Source: an uncultured Lachnospiraceae bacterium (GTDB lineage Bacteria; Bacillota; Clostridia; Lachnospirales; Lachnospiraceae). Taken from it: a stretch of 64,000 nt of DNA. Positions 26,336-35,258 of this stretch are shown piece by piece (position 1 is the stretch's first letter; each line of letters begins with the position of its first letter). A program made the position numbers and the translations under genes. Where the stretch lies: NCBI GenBank assembly GCA_910584915.1, contig CAJUDM010000002.1, positions 124,001-188,000 of the forward strand, read 5' to 3'. Under the pieces are notes generated by a model that saw only the letters and a list, made by a program, of their open reading frames with translations, had not been told where the DNA came from and did not search any database.

Positions 26336-26429
26336 AAAGGCTCTCCCAGGATTTTATAAATACGTGATCTCTCAGCTGAAGATATTCTTTCTTCTTCATA
26401 AAATATTCTCTCACATGGCCTCACAGTTA

Positions 26430-27317
26430 TCAATGTTCTTTTTTCAAATATTTATAAAGCAGCTCTGCCGCCCCGCTCTTCCCCTGGCCTCTGACCGAGA
26501 CGATCTGTATGGAGCGTTTTGGCAAATCGCAGTTTATCAGTATCTGCACCGATCTCCTCTCTCTCAGCGACACTCTCGCCAGCTTCTCCGGTATAAACCC
26601 GATGCCAAGATTATTTTCGATCAGCGGCAGAATAAGATCCGAAGTTGCAACTTCCATATCAGGCTCCAAATCGATTCCATATTCCGCAAAAAAAGCTTTA
26701 TACATATCATAAGTCGCCGTCCCCTCCCCCAAACCGACCAGAGGGTACTCTTTTATATCTCCCGGTTTCAACTCGGTTTTGCTCAAATCTCTGTAAGCTG
26801 TCCCACCCGCCAGTATATCCTCAAACTCCAGCAGTTCTTCGCTCCGGAGTGCATCCGGCATCCCAAAGGGCGCCGTGACTACAGCAAAATCCAGTTTTCC
26901 GCTGACAAGCTGTCTTATGATCTCCGGCGTTGTGTGATTATGGATCTTTATCCTGACCGCCGGATATTCTCTCTTAAAATCGCGCAGCGCATCCAGCAAA
27001 AACAGGTGTAACGCTGTCTCCGTCGCCCCTATCTTTACTGTGCCTCCCCTCTCCGGTTTGCCGCCTATCTCCTCCTGCGCCGTAAACAGATGACCGCAGG
27101 CAGCCTCCACATGGGAATAGAGGTGTTTTCCCTCTTCCGTCAGACTGATCCCTCTTGCTTCCCGCACTAACAGTCTGCAGCCCAGCTGGGATTCCAACAG
27201 TTTCATGACTCTTGTCACATTCGGCTGATTGCTGCCCAGCGCCTCGGCGGCCCTCGTGATATTTCCGTACCGCGCCACATAGTAAAATATTTTATAGTAC
27301 TCAAAATTTATATCCAT
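26430..27317 (-). CDS. LysR family transcriptional regulator
   Basis: 295 residues: winged helix-turn-helix at the N-terminus (about 1-60, GNITRAAEALGSNQPNVTRV) and a LysR substrate-binding domain (about 90-290, VKIGATETALHLFLLDAL). It is divergent from the MATE exporter gene across 158 AT-rich bases, the usual layout in which a LysR protein controls both itself and its neighbour. The inducer is unknown. Confidence 0.92.
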   Translation of the reverse strand: MDINFEYYKIFYYVARYGNITRAAEALGSNQPNVTRVMKLLESQLGCRLLVREARGISLTEEGKHLYSHVEAACGHLFTAQEEIGGKPERGGTVKIGATETALHLFLLDALRDFKREYPAVRIKIHNHTTPEIIRQLVSGKLDFAVVTAPFGMPDALRSEELLEFEDILAGGTAYRDLSKTELKPGDIKEYPLVGLGEGTATYDMYKAFFAEYGIDLEPDMEVATSDLILPLIENNLGIGFIPEKLARVSLRERRSVQILINCDLPKRSIQIVSVRGQGKSGAAELLYKYLKKEH

Positions 27318-27352
27318 ATATTATTTACATGCTTTCTATATTTTATATATAT

Positions 27353-27381
27353 TTTTCATATTTGTTAAGATGCAGTATAAT
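27353..27381 (+). promoter_or_regulatory. Probable promoter of the MATE exporter gene
   Basis: TTTTCA (27353-27358), 17 bases, TATAAT (27376-27381). The -10 box is perfect and the -35 box is weak, as expected of a promoter that needs an activator such as the divergent LysR protein. Confidence 0.5.
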
Positions 27382-27475
27382 GCATATTCGGTGAATTGTA
27401 AATGACATATATTCGTAACAGGCACTGATTTATGTGAAATATTAAAATGAATGCAATACAGAAACGAGGATAGAA

Positions 27476-28813
27476 ATGAACAGAGATCTTACCACCGGAA
27501 ATCCCGCCAAAAGCTTATGGCTCTTCTGCCTGCCCATGTTCGGCAGCATCGTTTTTCAGCAGCTCTACAATATCGCTGACTCTCTGGTAGCGGGCAAATT
27601 TATCGGAGAGAATGCTCTCGCCGCCGTTGGCAACAGCTACAATATCACGCTGATCTTTATCGCCTTTGCCTTCGGCTGCAATATCGGCTGTTCTGTTATC
27701 GTGTCACAGCTCTTCGGCGCGAAAGACTATAAGACCATGAAAACCACCGTCTACACCGCGCTGACTGCCAGCGCCGCTTTGTGTGGTATTCTGATGATTG
27801 CAGGGCTCATATCCTGCGATACGCTGTTGCGCCTGATGAAGACACAGCCGGAGATCATGGCGGATTCCTCCTTATATTTAAAGATTTATATCTGGGGGCT
27901 TCCCTTTTTGTTTTTCTATAATATAGCCACCGGCATCTTTTCAGCACTGGGGGATTCCAAAACGCCTTTTATCTTTCTTGCCCTCTCCTCCAGCGCCAAT
28001 ATCCTGATCGATATCCTCTTTGTGAAATCTTTTTCCATGGGTATCGCGGGCGTCGCCTGGGCAACTTTTCTGTGTCAGGGTGTGAGCTGCATCCTCGCCA
28101 TTGCCGTTGTATTAAAACGCCTTGCCGGCATAAAAACCAAAGGGACTGCCCCTGTCTTTTCCTTTAACCAGCTGAAAAAGATCGCTGTGGTCGCCATCCC
28201 GAGCATCCTCCAGCAATCCTTTATCTCCGTGGGAAATATGCTGATACAGGGACGGATCAACAGCTTTGGAGTCAGCGTCACCGCAGGATATTCCGCCGCT
28301 GTGAAGCTAAACAATCTGGTCATCACCTCTTTTACCACCATCGGCAACGGTATCTCCAACTTTGCCGCTCAGAATCTCGGCGCCCGCAGGCATGAACGGA
28401 TCAGAGAAGGATTTTTTGCCGGACTGAGGCTGGTATGGTGTCTGTGTGTACCGTTTTGTGTGATCTATATTTTCTTTGGCAAATATTTACTGCTGCTTTT
28501 CCTGAATGAAAGCTCCTCCACCGCCCTTCTGACCGGCAGGCAGTTTTTGTGGATTCTCTCACCCTTTTATTTTGTAGTATCCGCCAAGCTGACAGCCGAT
28601 GGAGTCCTGCGCGGCATCAGCGCCATGAAACAGTTTATGGCTGCCACCTTCACTGACCTGATCCTGCGGGTAATCCTCTCCTTCATACTTTCCGGCCTGT
28701 TGAACTCCGCGATCGGAATCTGGTCCTCCTGGCCCATCGGCTGGAGTATAGCTACGGTGCTCTCCCTGTTCTTTTACAAGAAAAAATGTCAGATATTAAG
28801 AAAGCAGATTTAA
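27476..28813 (+). CDS. MATE family efflux transporter
   Basis: 445 residues with about 12 transmembrane helices in two homologous halves. The N-terminus (NPAKSLWLFCLPMFGSIVFQ; LYNIADSLVAGKFIGENALA) and the mid-protein SFISVGNMLIQGRINSFG are typical of the MATE/NorM-DinF group that exports drugs or organic cations by Na+ or H+ antiport. GAGGA lies about six bases before the ATG. Probably controlled by the divergent LysR gene. Confidence 0.92.
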   Translation: MNRDLTTGNPAKSLWLFCLPMFGSIVFQQLYNIADSLVAGKFIGENALAAVGNSYNITLIFIAFAFGCNIGCSVIVSQLFGAKDYKTMKTTVYTALTASAALCGILMIAGLISCDTLLRLMKTQPEIMADSSLYLKIYIWGLPFLFFYNIATGIFSALGDSKTPFIFLALSSSANILIDILFVKSFSMGIAGVAWATFLCQGVSCILAIAVVLKRLAGIKTKGTAPVFSFNQLKKIAVVAIPSILQQSFISVGNMLIQGRINSFGVSVTAGYSAAVKLNNLVITSFTTIGNGISNFAAQNLGARRHERIREGFFAGLRLVWCLCVPFCVIYIFFGKYLLLLFLNESSSTALLTGRQFLWILSPFYFVVSAKLTADGVLRGISAMKQFMAATFTDLILRVILSFILSGLLNSAIGIWSSWPIGWSIATVLSLFFYKKKCQILRKQI

Positions 28814-28899
28814 ACTTTATCATATAACCTGTGATTAAAACGTGCGAAAATTGCAAAGGAAATGGCCTTTTCGTCGGTTATTTCCCTACAGCCATGAAA

Positions 28900-28927
28900 C
28901 AAGCCGGATACAGAAATATCCGGCTTG
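28900..28927. terminator. Hairpin between the MATE and galT genes
   Basis: Perfect 11-base arms CAAGCCGGATA and TATCCGGCTTG around CAGAAA; plus-strand T-runs follow. Placed between convergent genes and likely to stop transcripts from both sides. Confidence 0.7.
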
Positions 28928-28957
28928 AGCGATCATTTTTATATCGTTTTTATATTT

Positions 28958-30490
28958 TTACAGCTTCTCCACAAACCTCATAAACGCATCCTGCCCTTCC
29001 TCCGTCCGCTTATACACGCCCGCATCCTCCAGCACCTGCATAAACACAAGCCCGATCTCTTTTCTCAGTACATCGTGGATATTCTCTCCGTCTATCTTCT
29101 CATATTTCGGCAAAAATTCCTCCACCCAGTCCGCATGTTTCTCAAGAACCTCATCTCCGCGGATCTCCTTACCTGTTAGTATCGCTTCCGCGAGCTGCTC
29201 CATCTCCCCTTTCAGGCGGGCAGGCAGCACCGCAAGCCCCATCACCTCGATCAGTCCGATATTCTCCTTCTTGATATGGTGGAGCTTTGCGTGAGGATGG
29301 TAAACACCCAGCGGATGTTCTTCGGTGGTGATATTATTGCGCAGGACCAGATCGATCTCATACCTGTCCCCTCTTTTCCTGGCGATCGGCGTTATCGTAT
29401 TGTGCGGCTCGCCATCCGTATAAGCATAGATGAAGGCGTCCTCATCCGTATATTCTCTCCACGCCTCCAGGATATGATCCGCCAGCGCAATGATCCGCTC
29501 CGTACTTTCACCGCTCAGACGGATCACCGACATCGGCCAGTTGACAATGCCCGCCTCCACATCTTCATAGCCCTTTACCGTGAACGTCCTCTCCACCGGC
29601 GCTTTTGCCATCGCAAATTCATAATTGCCGCCCTGGAAATGGTCATGGCTCAAAATAGAACCGCCCACGATCGGCAGATCCGCATTGGAACCGACAAAGT
29701 AATGCGGGAACTGCTTTACAAAATCAAACAGCTTGCAAAATGTGCCATGCTCTATCTTCATCGGCACATGCTCGCCGTTAAACACGATGCAGTGCTCATT
29801 ATAATACACATAAGGCGAATACTGGAACCCCCACCCGCTCTCCTGGATCGTCACCGGGATAACGCGGTGGTTCTGTCTCGCCGGATGGTTCACCCGCCCC
29901 GCATAACCCACATTCTCCATGCACAAAAGACATTTCGGATAACCGCTCTGTTTTGCCAGCTTCGCCGCTGCGATCGCCTTCGGATCCTTCTCCGGCTTTG
30001 ACAGATTGATCGTCACATCGAGATCACCGTATTTTGTAGGCGCCACCCACTTCTGATCCTTCACGATACGGTAACGTCTGATATAGTCTGAGTCCTGACT
30101 CAATTTATAGAAATAATCGGTAGCTTTCTTTGGCGACTCCTCATACAGCTTATGGAATTTTCGAACCACCTCATTCGGGCGCGGCATCAGCATACTCATG
30201 ATCTTTGTATCAAACAGGTCCCTGTGAGTGATATCATTCTCAGGCATCAGTCCCGTCTCATGCGCATAATCCAGCATTTCCCCGAGAATTTTCTCAAGGC
30301 TCGCTCCATCCTTTTCGCCTGCCGCCCTCGGTATGCCTTCTCCGGCATCCTCTTCCATTTCATCCAGCTTAAATAACTCAAGCAGCCTGTTCACCGTATA
30401 GATCTCATCCTCTTTCTCAACCAGCCCGGTGTCCAGCCCGTATGTTACAAGTGCTCTGATATTACCGTAAATGCTCATACCTTTCTCCAT
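28958..30490 (-). CDS. galT: UDP-glucose--hexose-1-phosphate uridylyltransferase (GalT2 type)
   Basis: 510 residues, the long Gram-positive form of GalT. Catalytic and metal-site histidines are visible in GGSILSHDHFQGGNYE and in HPHAKLHHIKKENIGLIEVM. The enzyme moves UMP from UDP-glucose to galactose 1-phosphate in the Leloir pathway. It follows galK with a 61-base gap, so the two form a galKT operon; no galE or galactose transporter is adjacent. GGAG lies a few bases before the ATG. Confidence 0.95.
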   Translation of the reverse strand: MEKGMSIYGNIRALVTYGLDTGLVEKEDEIYTVNRLLELFKLDEMEEDAGEGIPRAAGEKDGASLEKILGEMLDYAHETGLMPENDITHRDLFDTKIMSMLMPRPNEVVRKFHKLYEESPKKATDYFYKLSQDSDYIRRYRIVKDQKWVAPTKYGDLDVTINLSKPEKDPKAIAAAKLAKQSGYPKCLLCMENVGYAGRVNHPARQNHRVIPVTIQESGWGFQYSPYVYYNEHCIVFNGEHVPMKIEHGTFCKLFDFVKQFPHYFVGSNADLPIVGGSILSHDHFQGGNYEFAMAKAPVERTFTVKGYEDVEAGIVNWPMSVIRLSGESTERIIALADHILEAWREYTDEDAFIYAYTDGEPHNTITPIARKRGDRYEIDLVLRNNITTEEHPLGVYHPHAKLHHIKKENIGLIEVMGLAVLPARLKGEMEQLAEAILTGKEIRGDEVLEKHADWVEEFLPKYEKIDGENIHDVLRKEIGLVFMQVLEDAGVYKRTEEGQDAFMRFVEKL

Positions 30491-30531
30491 TCTGCATATT
30501 CCACTAAATTTATACCGACACTCTCATCCCA

Positions 30532-30546
30532 TGTGCACTATGCACA
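30532..30546. promoter_or_regulatory. Palindrome between galK and galT
   Basis: TGTGCA and TGCACA around CTA, in the 61-base gap. It could be a regulator site or a small RNA hairpin between the two genes; its similarity to the GTGTGC/GCACAC palindrome at 24819 may be chance. Confidence 0.3.
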
Positions 30547-30551
30547 CAGAT

Positions 30552-31715
30552 TTACAATATATACGGTCCGTCTCCGATCTCCACAATATAAAACTCAGCC
30601 GTTTTTCCCGTCTTTTCCTCATAAGCTTTCTCAACCTGCTCTTTAAAGGTATCAATCGCCTCATCCTTCACGATACTCACCGTACAGCCGCCAAACCCGC
30701 CGCCGGTGATGCGGGAGCCGATCACACCCGGAATCTTCCACGCTTCGTCCACCAGGATATCGATCTCCTCACAGGACACCTCATAATCGTCCCGAAGGGA
30801 GACATGGGAAGCGTTCATCAGTTCCCCGAACAGCTTTATATCGTTATTCTTTAAAGCTTTTACCGCGCGGATGGTTCTCTGATTTTCATACACCGCATGT
30901 TTCGCGCGGCGAACCCGCACTTCATCCCCGATCGCGGATTTATGCTTTTCAAATTCTTCTTCGCTTAAGTCTCCAAGTCCCTTGATATCCACAACTTTCT
31001 GCAGTTCTGCGAGGGCGGTCTCACACTCGCTCCTTCTCTGATTATAAGCGGAATTGACAAGGCTGTGTTTCACCTTGCTGTTGGTCACCACAACCTTTGC
31101 CCCCTCTAAAACAAGCGGGGCATACTCGTAGGACAGATCTGCCGTATCCAGAAAGATCGCATTGTCCTTTTTCCCCATGGCGGACGCAAACTGATCCATG
31201 ATCCCGCAGTTCATGCCGTTGTAGTTATTTTCGGCATACTGTCCGATCAGCGCCAGATCCACATTTGTCACATCAAAACCATACAGATCCCGCAGGATAT
31301 AACCTGTAAGCACTTCAAGGGAAGCGGAAGAAGATAATCCTGATCCATTTGGAATATTACCGAAAATAACCATATCCATACCACAGGGCATCTCAAATCC
31401 CCTTTTCGCGAAAGCCCACATAACACCCTTCGGATAATTCGTCCAGTCAGATTCCTTTGCCTCGCCCAGATCATCCGCCGCAGATTCCAGCAACCCTGCC
31501 CGCTCAAAATTCAGGGAATAAAAATGCAGCTTGTTGTCCTGCCGTTTCCTCGCCGCTCCGTATGTACCGATCGTCAGCGCACAGGGAAATACATGTCCGC
31601 CGTTATAATCCGTATGCTCCCCGATCAGATTCACACGCCCGGGGGCAAAATAAACCTTAACGCCATCCGCATCCCCAAACAACTCTGCAAATTTCTTTAA
31701 CAGTTTTTCTTTCAT
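30552..31715 (-). CDS. galK: Galactokinase
   Basis: 387 residues of the GHMP kinase family. The galactokinase signature is GRVNLIGEHTDYNGGHVFP, the ATP-binding loop is PNGSGLSSSASLEV and the C-terminal glycine-rich motif is ITGGGFGGCTVS. It phosphorylates galactose at C1 and feeds the galT product directly downstream. GGAG lies seven bases before the ATG. A consensus promoter lies about 55 bases upstream. Confidence 0.97.
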   Translation of the reverse strand: MKEKLLKKFAELFGDADGVKVYFAPGRVNLIGEHTDYNGGHVFPCALTIGTYGAARKRQDNKLHFYSLNFERAGLLESAADDLGEAKESDWTNYPKGVMWAFAKRGFEMPCGMDMVIFGNIPNGSGLSSSASLEVLTGYILRDLYGFDVTNVDLALIGQYAENNYNGMNCGIMDQFASAMGKKDNAIFLDTADLSYEYAPLVLEGAKVVVTNSKVKHSLVNSAYNQRRSECETALAELQKVVDIKGLGDLSEEEFEKHKSAIGDEVRVRRAKHAVYENQRTIRAVKALKNNDIKLFGELMNASHVSLRDDYEVSCEEIDILVDEAWKIPGVIGSRITGGGFGGCTVSIVKDEAIDTFKEQVEKAYEEKTGKTAEFYIVEIGDGPYIL

Positions 31716-31767
31716 ACCAGCTCTCCTTCTCTTTTTTCATCAGGTATCGTTCTTCCGTTTCCTCTTT

Positions 31768-31796
31768 ATTTTAGTCTTTTCCGCTCTCTGTTACAA
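31768..31796 (-). promoter_or_regulatory. Sigma-A type promoter of galKT
   Basis: On the minus strand TTGTAA (31796-31791), 17 bases, TAAAAT (31773-31768), between the mazG stop codon and the galK start. Confidence 0.65.
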
Positions 31797-31842
31797 TAAA
31801 AAATTTTTTGATTTTATATCCTAATTCTTTTCTTTTTCCTGA

Positions 31843-32592
31843 TCAATCCTTTTGTCCTTCCCGCCGATATCCATCCTGTGTGTACTTTTTTCCTTCCTTT
31901 TCTTCTATCAGTTCCTCTATCCTGTCCATAAGCACCTGTTCCGCCGGGATCTTTTCCCTCCTGGCGATCTCACAGAGGGAGAGCAGCGCATCACCTAGCA
32001 GTTTTTCCACCTGTCCTTTTTCTGTCCCCTCCCCGCAGTCAGAAAGTTCTTTTACCGCCCTGAGCAGCTTCTCTGCCGTCTCCTCCCGGGACGGCGCTTT
32101 TTCATACAGCCTGTCTATCTTCTTCAGAACTTTCGGTCCCCTTGTAAGAGAAGGCAGTTCCTGCGGGATCTCCCGAAGAGGAGATATGATCCAGTCCTTT
32201 CCCTCCTTCTCCTTCTTCTTGATCTCATCCCAGTTCTGCAGTACCTTCTCCGAGGAATTTACCTGTGTGGTCCCAAAAATATGCGGATGCCGTCGGACCA
32301 TCTTTTCCGAGACTTCATCCACCACATCTTCCAGTGTAAAAAGTCCCTCCTCTCGCGCTATCACACTGTGCATCACCACCTGAAGCAATATATCTCCGAG
32401 TTCTTCCCTCATATTTTCCGCGCTGCCGCTCTCATGAAAGATCCGGATCGAACTCACAAATTCCGCCGCCTCCTCCATCATGCACGGGCGCAGGCTGTCG
32501 TGGGTCTGCTCCCTGTCCCAGGGACACCCGTCCTTCGCCCGGAGTCTCTCTATTATCTTCACAAAATCTTCAAAGCTGTATTTATTCTCCAT
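31843..32592 (-). CDS. mazG: MazG nucleoside triphosphate pyrophosphohydrolase
   Basis: 249 residues. The N-terminal MazG domain (about 1-115) has the CPWDREQTHDSLRPCMMEEA start, EEAAEF and EELGDILLQVVMHS metal-binding helices. A second, weaker MazG-like half (about 160-235) keeps LLGDALLSLCEIARR but lacks a clear EExxE. The enzyme hydrolyses NTPs to NMP and pyrophosphate, housecleaning non-canonical nucleotides and influencing the stringent response. GAGGG precedes the ATG. Confidence 0.92.
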   Translation of the reverse strand: MENKYSFEDFVKIIERLRAKDGCPWDREQTHDSLRPCMMEEAAEFVSSIRIFHESGSAENMREELGDILLQVVMHSVIAREEGLFTLEDVVDEVSEKMVRRHPHIFGTTQVNSSEKVLQNWDEIKKKEKEGKDWIISPLREIPQELPSLTRGPKVLKKIDRLYEKAPSREETAEKLLRAVKELSDCGEGTEKGQVEKLLGDALLSLCEIARREKIPAEQVLMDRIEELIEEKEGKKYTQDGYRREGQKD

Positions 32593-32685
32593 ATCTTTCC
32601 CTCTGTTGTATTATTTCTATCGTTTTCCACTCCGCATTTCATGTCTCACATCTTATATGATATTATTGACTGCCGTCACATCTCT

Positions 32686-34155
32686 TTACTCGATCTTCAC
32701 CAGATCCAGGAACGAATAGCTGATATTCTTAAGTTCTTCATCCACCTGGATCGTATAAGATTTTGCCATATACCCGGTCTTTCGCAGCGTCAATGTATGT
32801 GATCCCGCATCCTTTTTAAAACTGCAGGGTGTGATCCCGATATAATTTCCGTCTAGGTACACCTCCACGCCGATCGGCGCCTCCACCGTCACATAGTAAG
32901 AGAGTGTACTTGTCACCGGAGGGTTTGTCTGACTGCTGTTATCTGTATTGTCAGCCCCGGTGCCGTCAGTATTTGCAGAGTCCGTCCCGGTCCCTGTCTG
33001 TCCGCTCTGACCGGTGTTATTGCCTGCCAGTTCATCTGCCGTGATGCCGCTATAACCCTTCTCGTTCAGGATTCTGTTCACCTCATCTAAAAGTTCACTG
33101 TCATAAATCGGATCGTTACCCGAAATATCGTTGCCGGAGACATCCTCCTTCGCCTTCATCGTCACCTCTATACCGGCGGACGCCTGTCCGACCTTCAGGT
33201 ACTGGCTTATCGTCTCATAACCGTCCGCCATCACGATCATCTGGTGGATGCCGTACTCCAGGCGCACCGGTGAACTGTAATCGGTTTTTTCCCCGTCCAG
33301 ATACAGTGCGGCCTCCTCCGGCGTGATCGTAAATATGACATTGCCATACTTCGGTTCTTCTCCCTTCAGATCCCCCACATCCAGTTCCAGTTCCATATCC
33401 TTGCGGACTTCTATCTGCTTGACACCGCTTGTCCCCTTGTTGCTGATCAGAACCTGATGTTCTCCCTCCGGTACTGTCAGCATCATATTTTCCGCTACCT
33501 TCTGTATGATCTTATTGCCGATCTCGATCCATCCACCATAAAAATACTCCTCATTTTTCAGCCGCACATAACCGTGTCCTCTCTCCACCACAATACTGTA
33601 GACGTCCGTCCCGATTCCTCTGAAAGTCAGCACATCGACCGGATTGATATCTATCAGGTCTCCCTGCTTTCCGTCGGATATGACAACCGTATCCTCCGAA
33701 TAGGCATAAATTGCAGAACCGATCTCCGCCTGGAACTTCTCCTCGTTCAATTTATACTCATCAATATATTTATGACTCCATGCGTCACCTGATATCTGCA
33801 GGGAATTCAAACGTTTCTTCAGTTTGAAAAACGTCACATCCACGATCTCGCCCTTCTGCAGCTGGGTGATGGAGATCACTTTTCCGTACTTATCATAAAA
33901 GAAAGTCGTCCCGTCGTAGGAGAGAGTATACTGCCGCTTCTTTATCATGTTTTTCAGTGTAACGGTCTTCTCATCCATATCGATCTTAGCGACAACAGCC
34001 GTATCAGCCGAATCAAACACGCCTGTATCAGCCGTCACAAAGCCGGTATCGCTTTTTTCCTCTTCCTCCGCCTGCCTGCCGCAGGATAATAGAGACAGCA
34101 GGCAGAATAACATTACTGTTCCTGTTACAATTCTTTTTTTCCTGTGTTTATTCAC
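32686..34155 (-). CDS. PEGA-domain lipoprotein
   Basis: 489 residues. The signal peptide ends with a lipobox (LLSC, Cys25). A beta-rich middle precedes two PEGA-type repeats, at about 275-345 (GNVIFTITPEEAALYLDGEK) and 410-475 (APIGVEVYLDGNYIGITPCS), separated by a Ser/Thr/Gly/Asn-rich linker. PEGA modules occur on the outer face of cell-envelope proteins; no enzymatic site is seen. The start codon is GTG, with AGGAG nine bases ahead. Transcribed after the CotS-like gene. Confidence 0.85.
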   Translation of the reverse strand: MNKHRKKRIVTGTVMLFCLLSLLSCGRQAEEEEKSDTGFVTADTGVFDSADTAVVAKIDMDEKTVTLKNMIKKRQYTLSYDGTTFFYDKYGKVISITQLQKGEIVDVTFFKLKKRLNSLQISGDAWSHKYIDEYKLNEEKFQAEIGSAIYAYSEDTVVISDGKQGDLIDINPVDVLTFRGIGTDVYSIVVERGHGYVRLKNEEYFYGGWIEIGNKIIQKVAENMMLTVPEGEHQVLISNKGTSGVKQIEVRKDMELELDVGDLKGEEPKYGNVIFTITPEEAALYLDGEKTDYSSPVRLEYGIHQMIVMADGYETISQYLKVGQASAGIEVTMKAKEDVSGNDISGNDPIYDSELLDEVNRILNEKGYSGITADELAGNNTGQSGQTGTGTDSANTDGTGADNTDNSSQTNPPVTSTLSYYVTVEAPIGVEVYLDGNYIGITPCSFKKDAGSHTLTLRKTGYMAKSYTIQVDEELKNISYSFLDLVKIE

Positions 34156-34203
34156 AAAAATTTCTCCTGTTCTTATTCCGCAGAATCCCTCTTATAATAC
34201 CCT

Positions 34204-35199
34204 TTATGCCGAAAGCCTTTTTCCTATCACGTTTCTGATAAAATCCCTTCTGCGCCCCTCCTGTTCCAGGAGCACTTCCAGCTTCTCTCTGTTTTTATCA
34301 GGAATAAAGGCTTTTCCCCTGTTATAATAATAATTCACGATCTTCCAGAATTTTTCCGGATAACTGAAACGATAATAGAGTTGTCTGATATCCTCCGGCT
34401 CAAAAGGCAGTTCCTTTTCGTAGGCATTAAACAACGCTGCCCCGATCTCCGGTGACCAGTTGTTTTTTTCCAGCATCTTTCTGCTGAAATGATAGATGTC
34501 CCTGCTTCTGTCATCAAAAACACATTTCTCAAAGTTGACAAACCTGATGCCGCTCTCACAGAACATCACATTATGATACTGAAAATCCCCATGGCATAAA
34601 ATAATACTTCCGCTTTTCGGCGCCTCTTCCCTTAACTTTTTTGAGACGGTCAACGCCTGCTCCAGGAATATATCATAATGCTGCTGCAAAAAATGTTCAA
34701 AATCACTTTTCTGTCCCTTTTCTTTCAGAAAGCGCCTTACTTTTTTCATCTCCCGGTCATGCTTTTCAAATTCTTTAGCGGTACATCCCGCCTGCCCTTT
34801 GTCCGCTTCCGTGTACGCATTAAATTCACTGCTCAGTTTATGGAGTCCTGCCAGCACACGCATCGCCGCACAACCGTCCGCCAGCACTTCCCTGCCGCTT
34901 CCCGCACTGCACTCCCTGCCTTCCTCGTAGGTCTTTACGATATAGCCTGTGCCCTCCGCATCCCGGGACAGAAGTTCTCCATCCCTGTTTCTTAAAATCT
35001 CCTCCGCCTGCAGAAAGCCCCGCTCTTTCACAAAGGTCAAAAATGCGTCCTGAAGCTGAAGCTTTTCTCCGCGCCCGCCGAATTCTTTTAAAATAAAAAG
35101 TCCTTTGTCACTCTCACAAAGAATAGCGCCCCGCACCTTCCAGGTACGAAGCACTTCCAGGTCATACCTCTCCAACACATTTACTGCCTTCGGTTTCAC
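34204..35199 (-). CDS. CotS-family spore coat kinase-fold protein
   Basis: 331 residues from the GTG at 35199, which has AGGAGG eight bases ahead; a TTG-initiated frame to 35244 has no such site. The start KPKAVNVLERYDLEVLRTWK, the HGDFQYHNVMF catalytic-loop-like motif and RDIYHFSRKMLEKNNW are typical of CotS/YtaA proteins related to aminoglycoside phosphotransferases. The metal-binding DFD is replaced by NFE, as in relatives, so kinase activity is doubtful. Members assemble in the spore coat, suggesting a spore-forming host. Confidence 0.83.
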   Translation of the reverse strand: MKPKAVNVLERYDLEVLRTWKVRGAILCESDKGLFILKEFGGRGEKLQLQDAFLTFVKERGFLQAEEILRNRDGELLSRDAEGTGYIVKTYEEGRECSAGSGREVLADGCAAMRVLAGLHKLSSEFNAYTEADKGQAGCTAKEFEKHDREMKKVRRFLKEKGQKSDFEHFLQQHYDIFLEQALTVSKKLREEAPKSGSIILCHGDFQYHNVMFCESGIRFVNFEKCVFDDRSRDIYHFSRKMLEKNNWSPEIGAALFNAYEKELPFEPEDIRQLYYRFSYPEKFWKIVNYYYNRGKAFIPDKNREKLEVLLEQEGRRRDFIRNVIGKRLSA

Positions 35200-35258
35200 A
35201 ATGCAAGCCTCCTGAAATTGTTCATAACCTATCTTATGAAACAAAAGGGCGAAGTATG

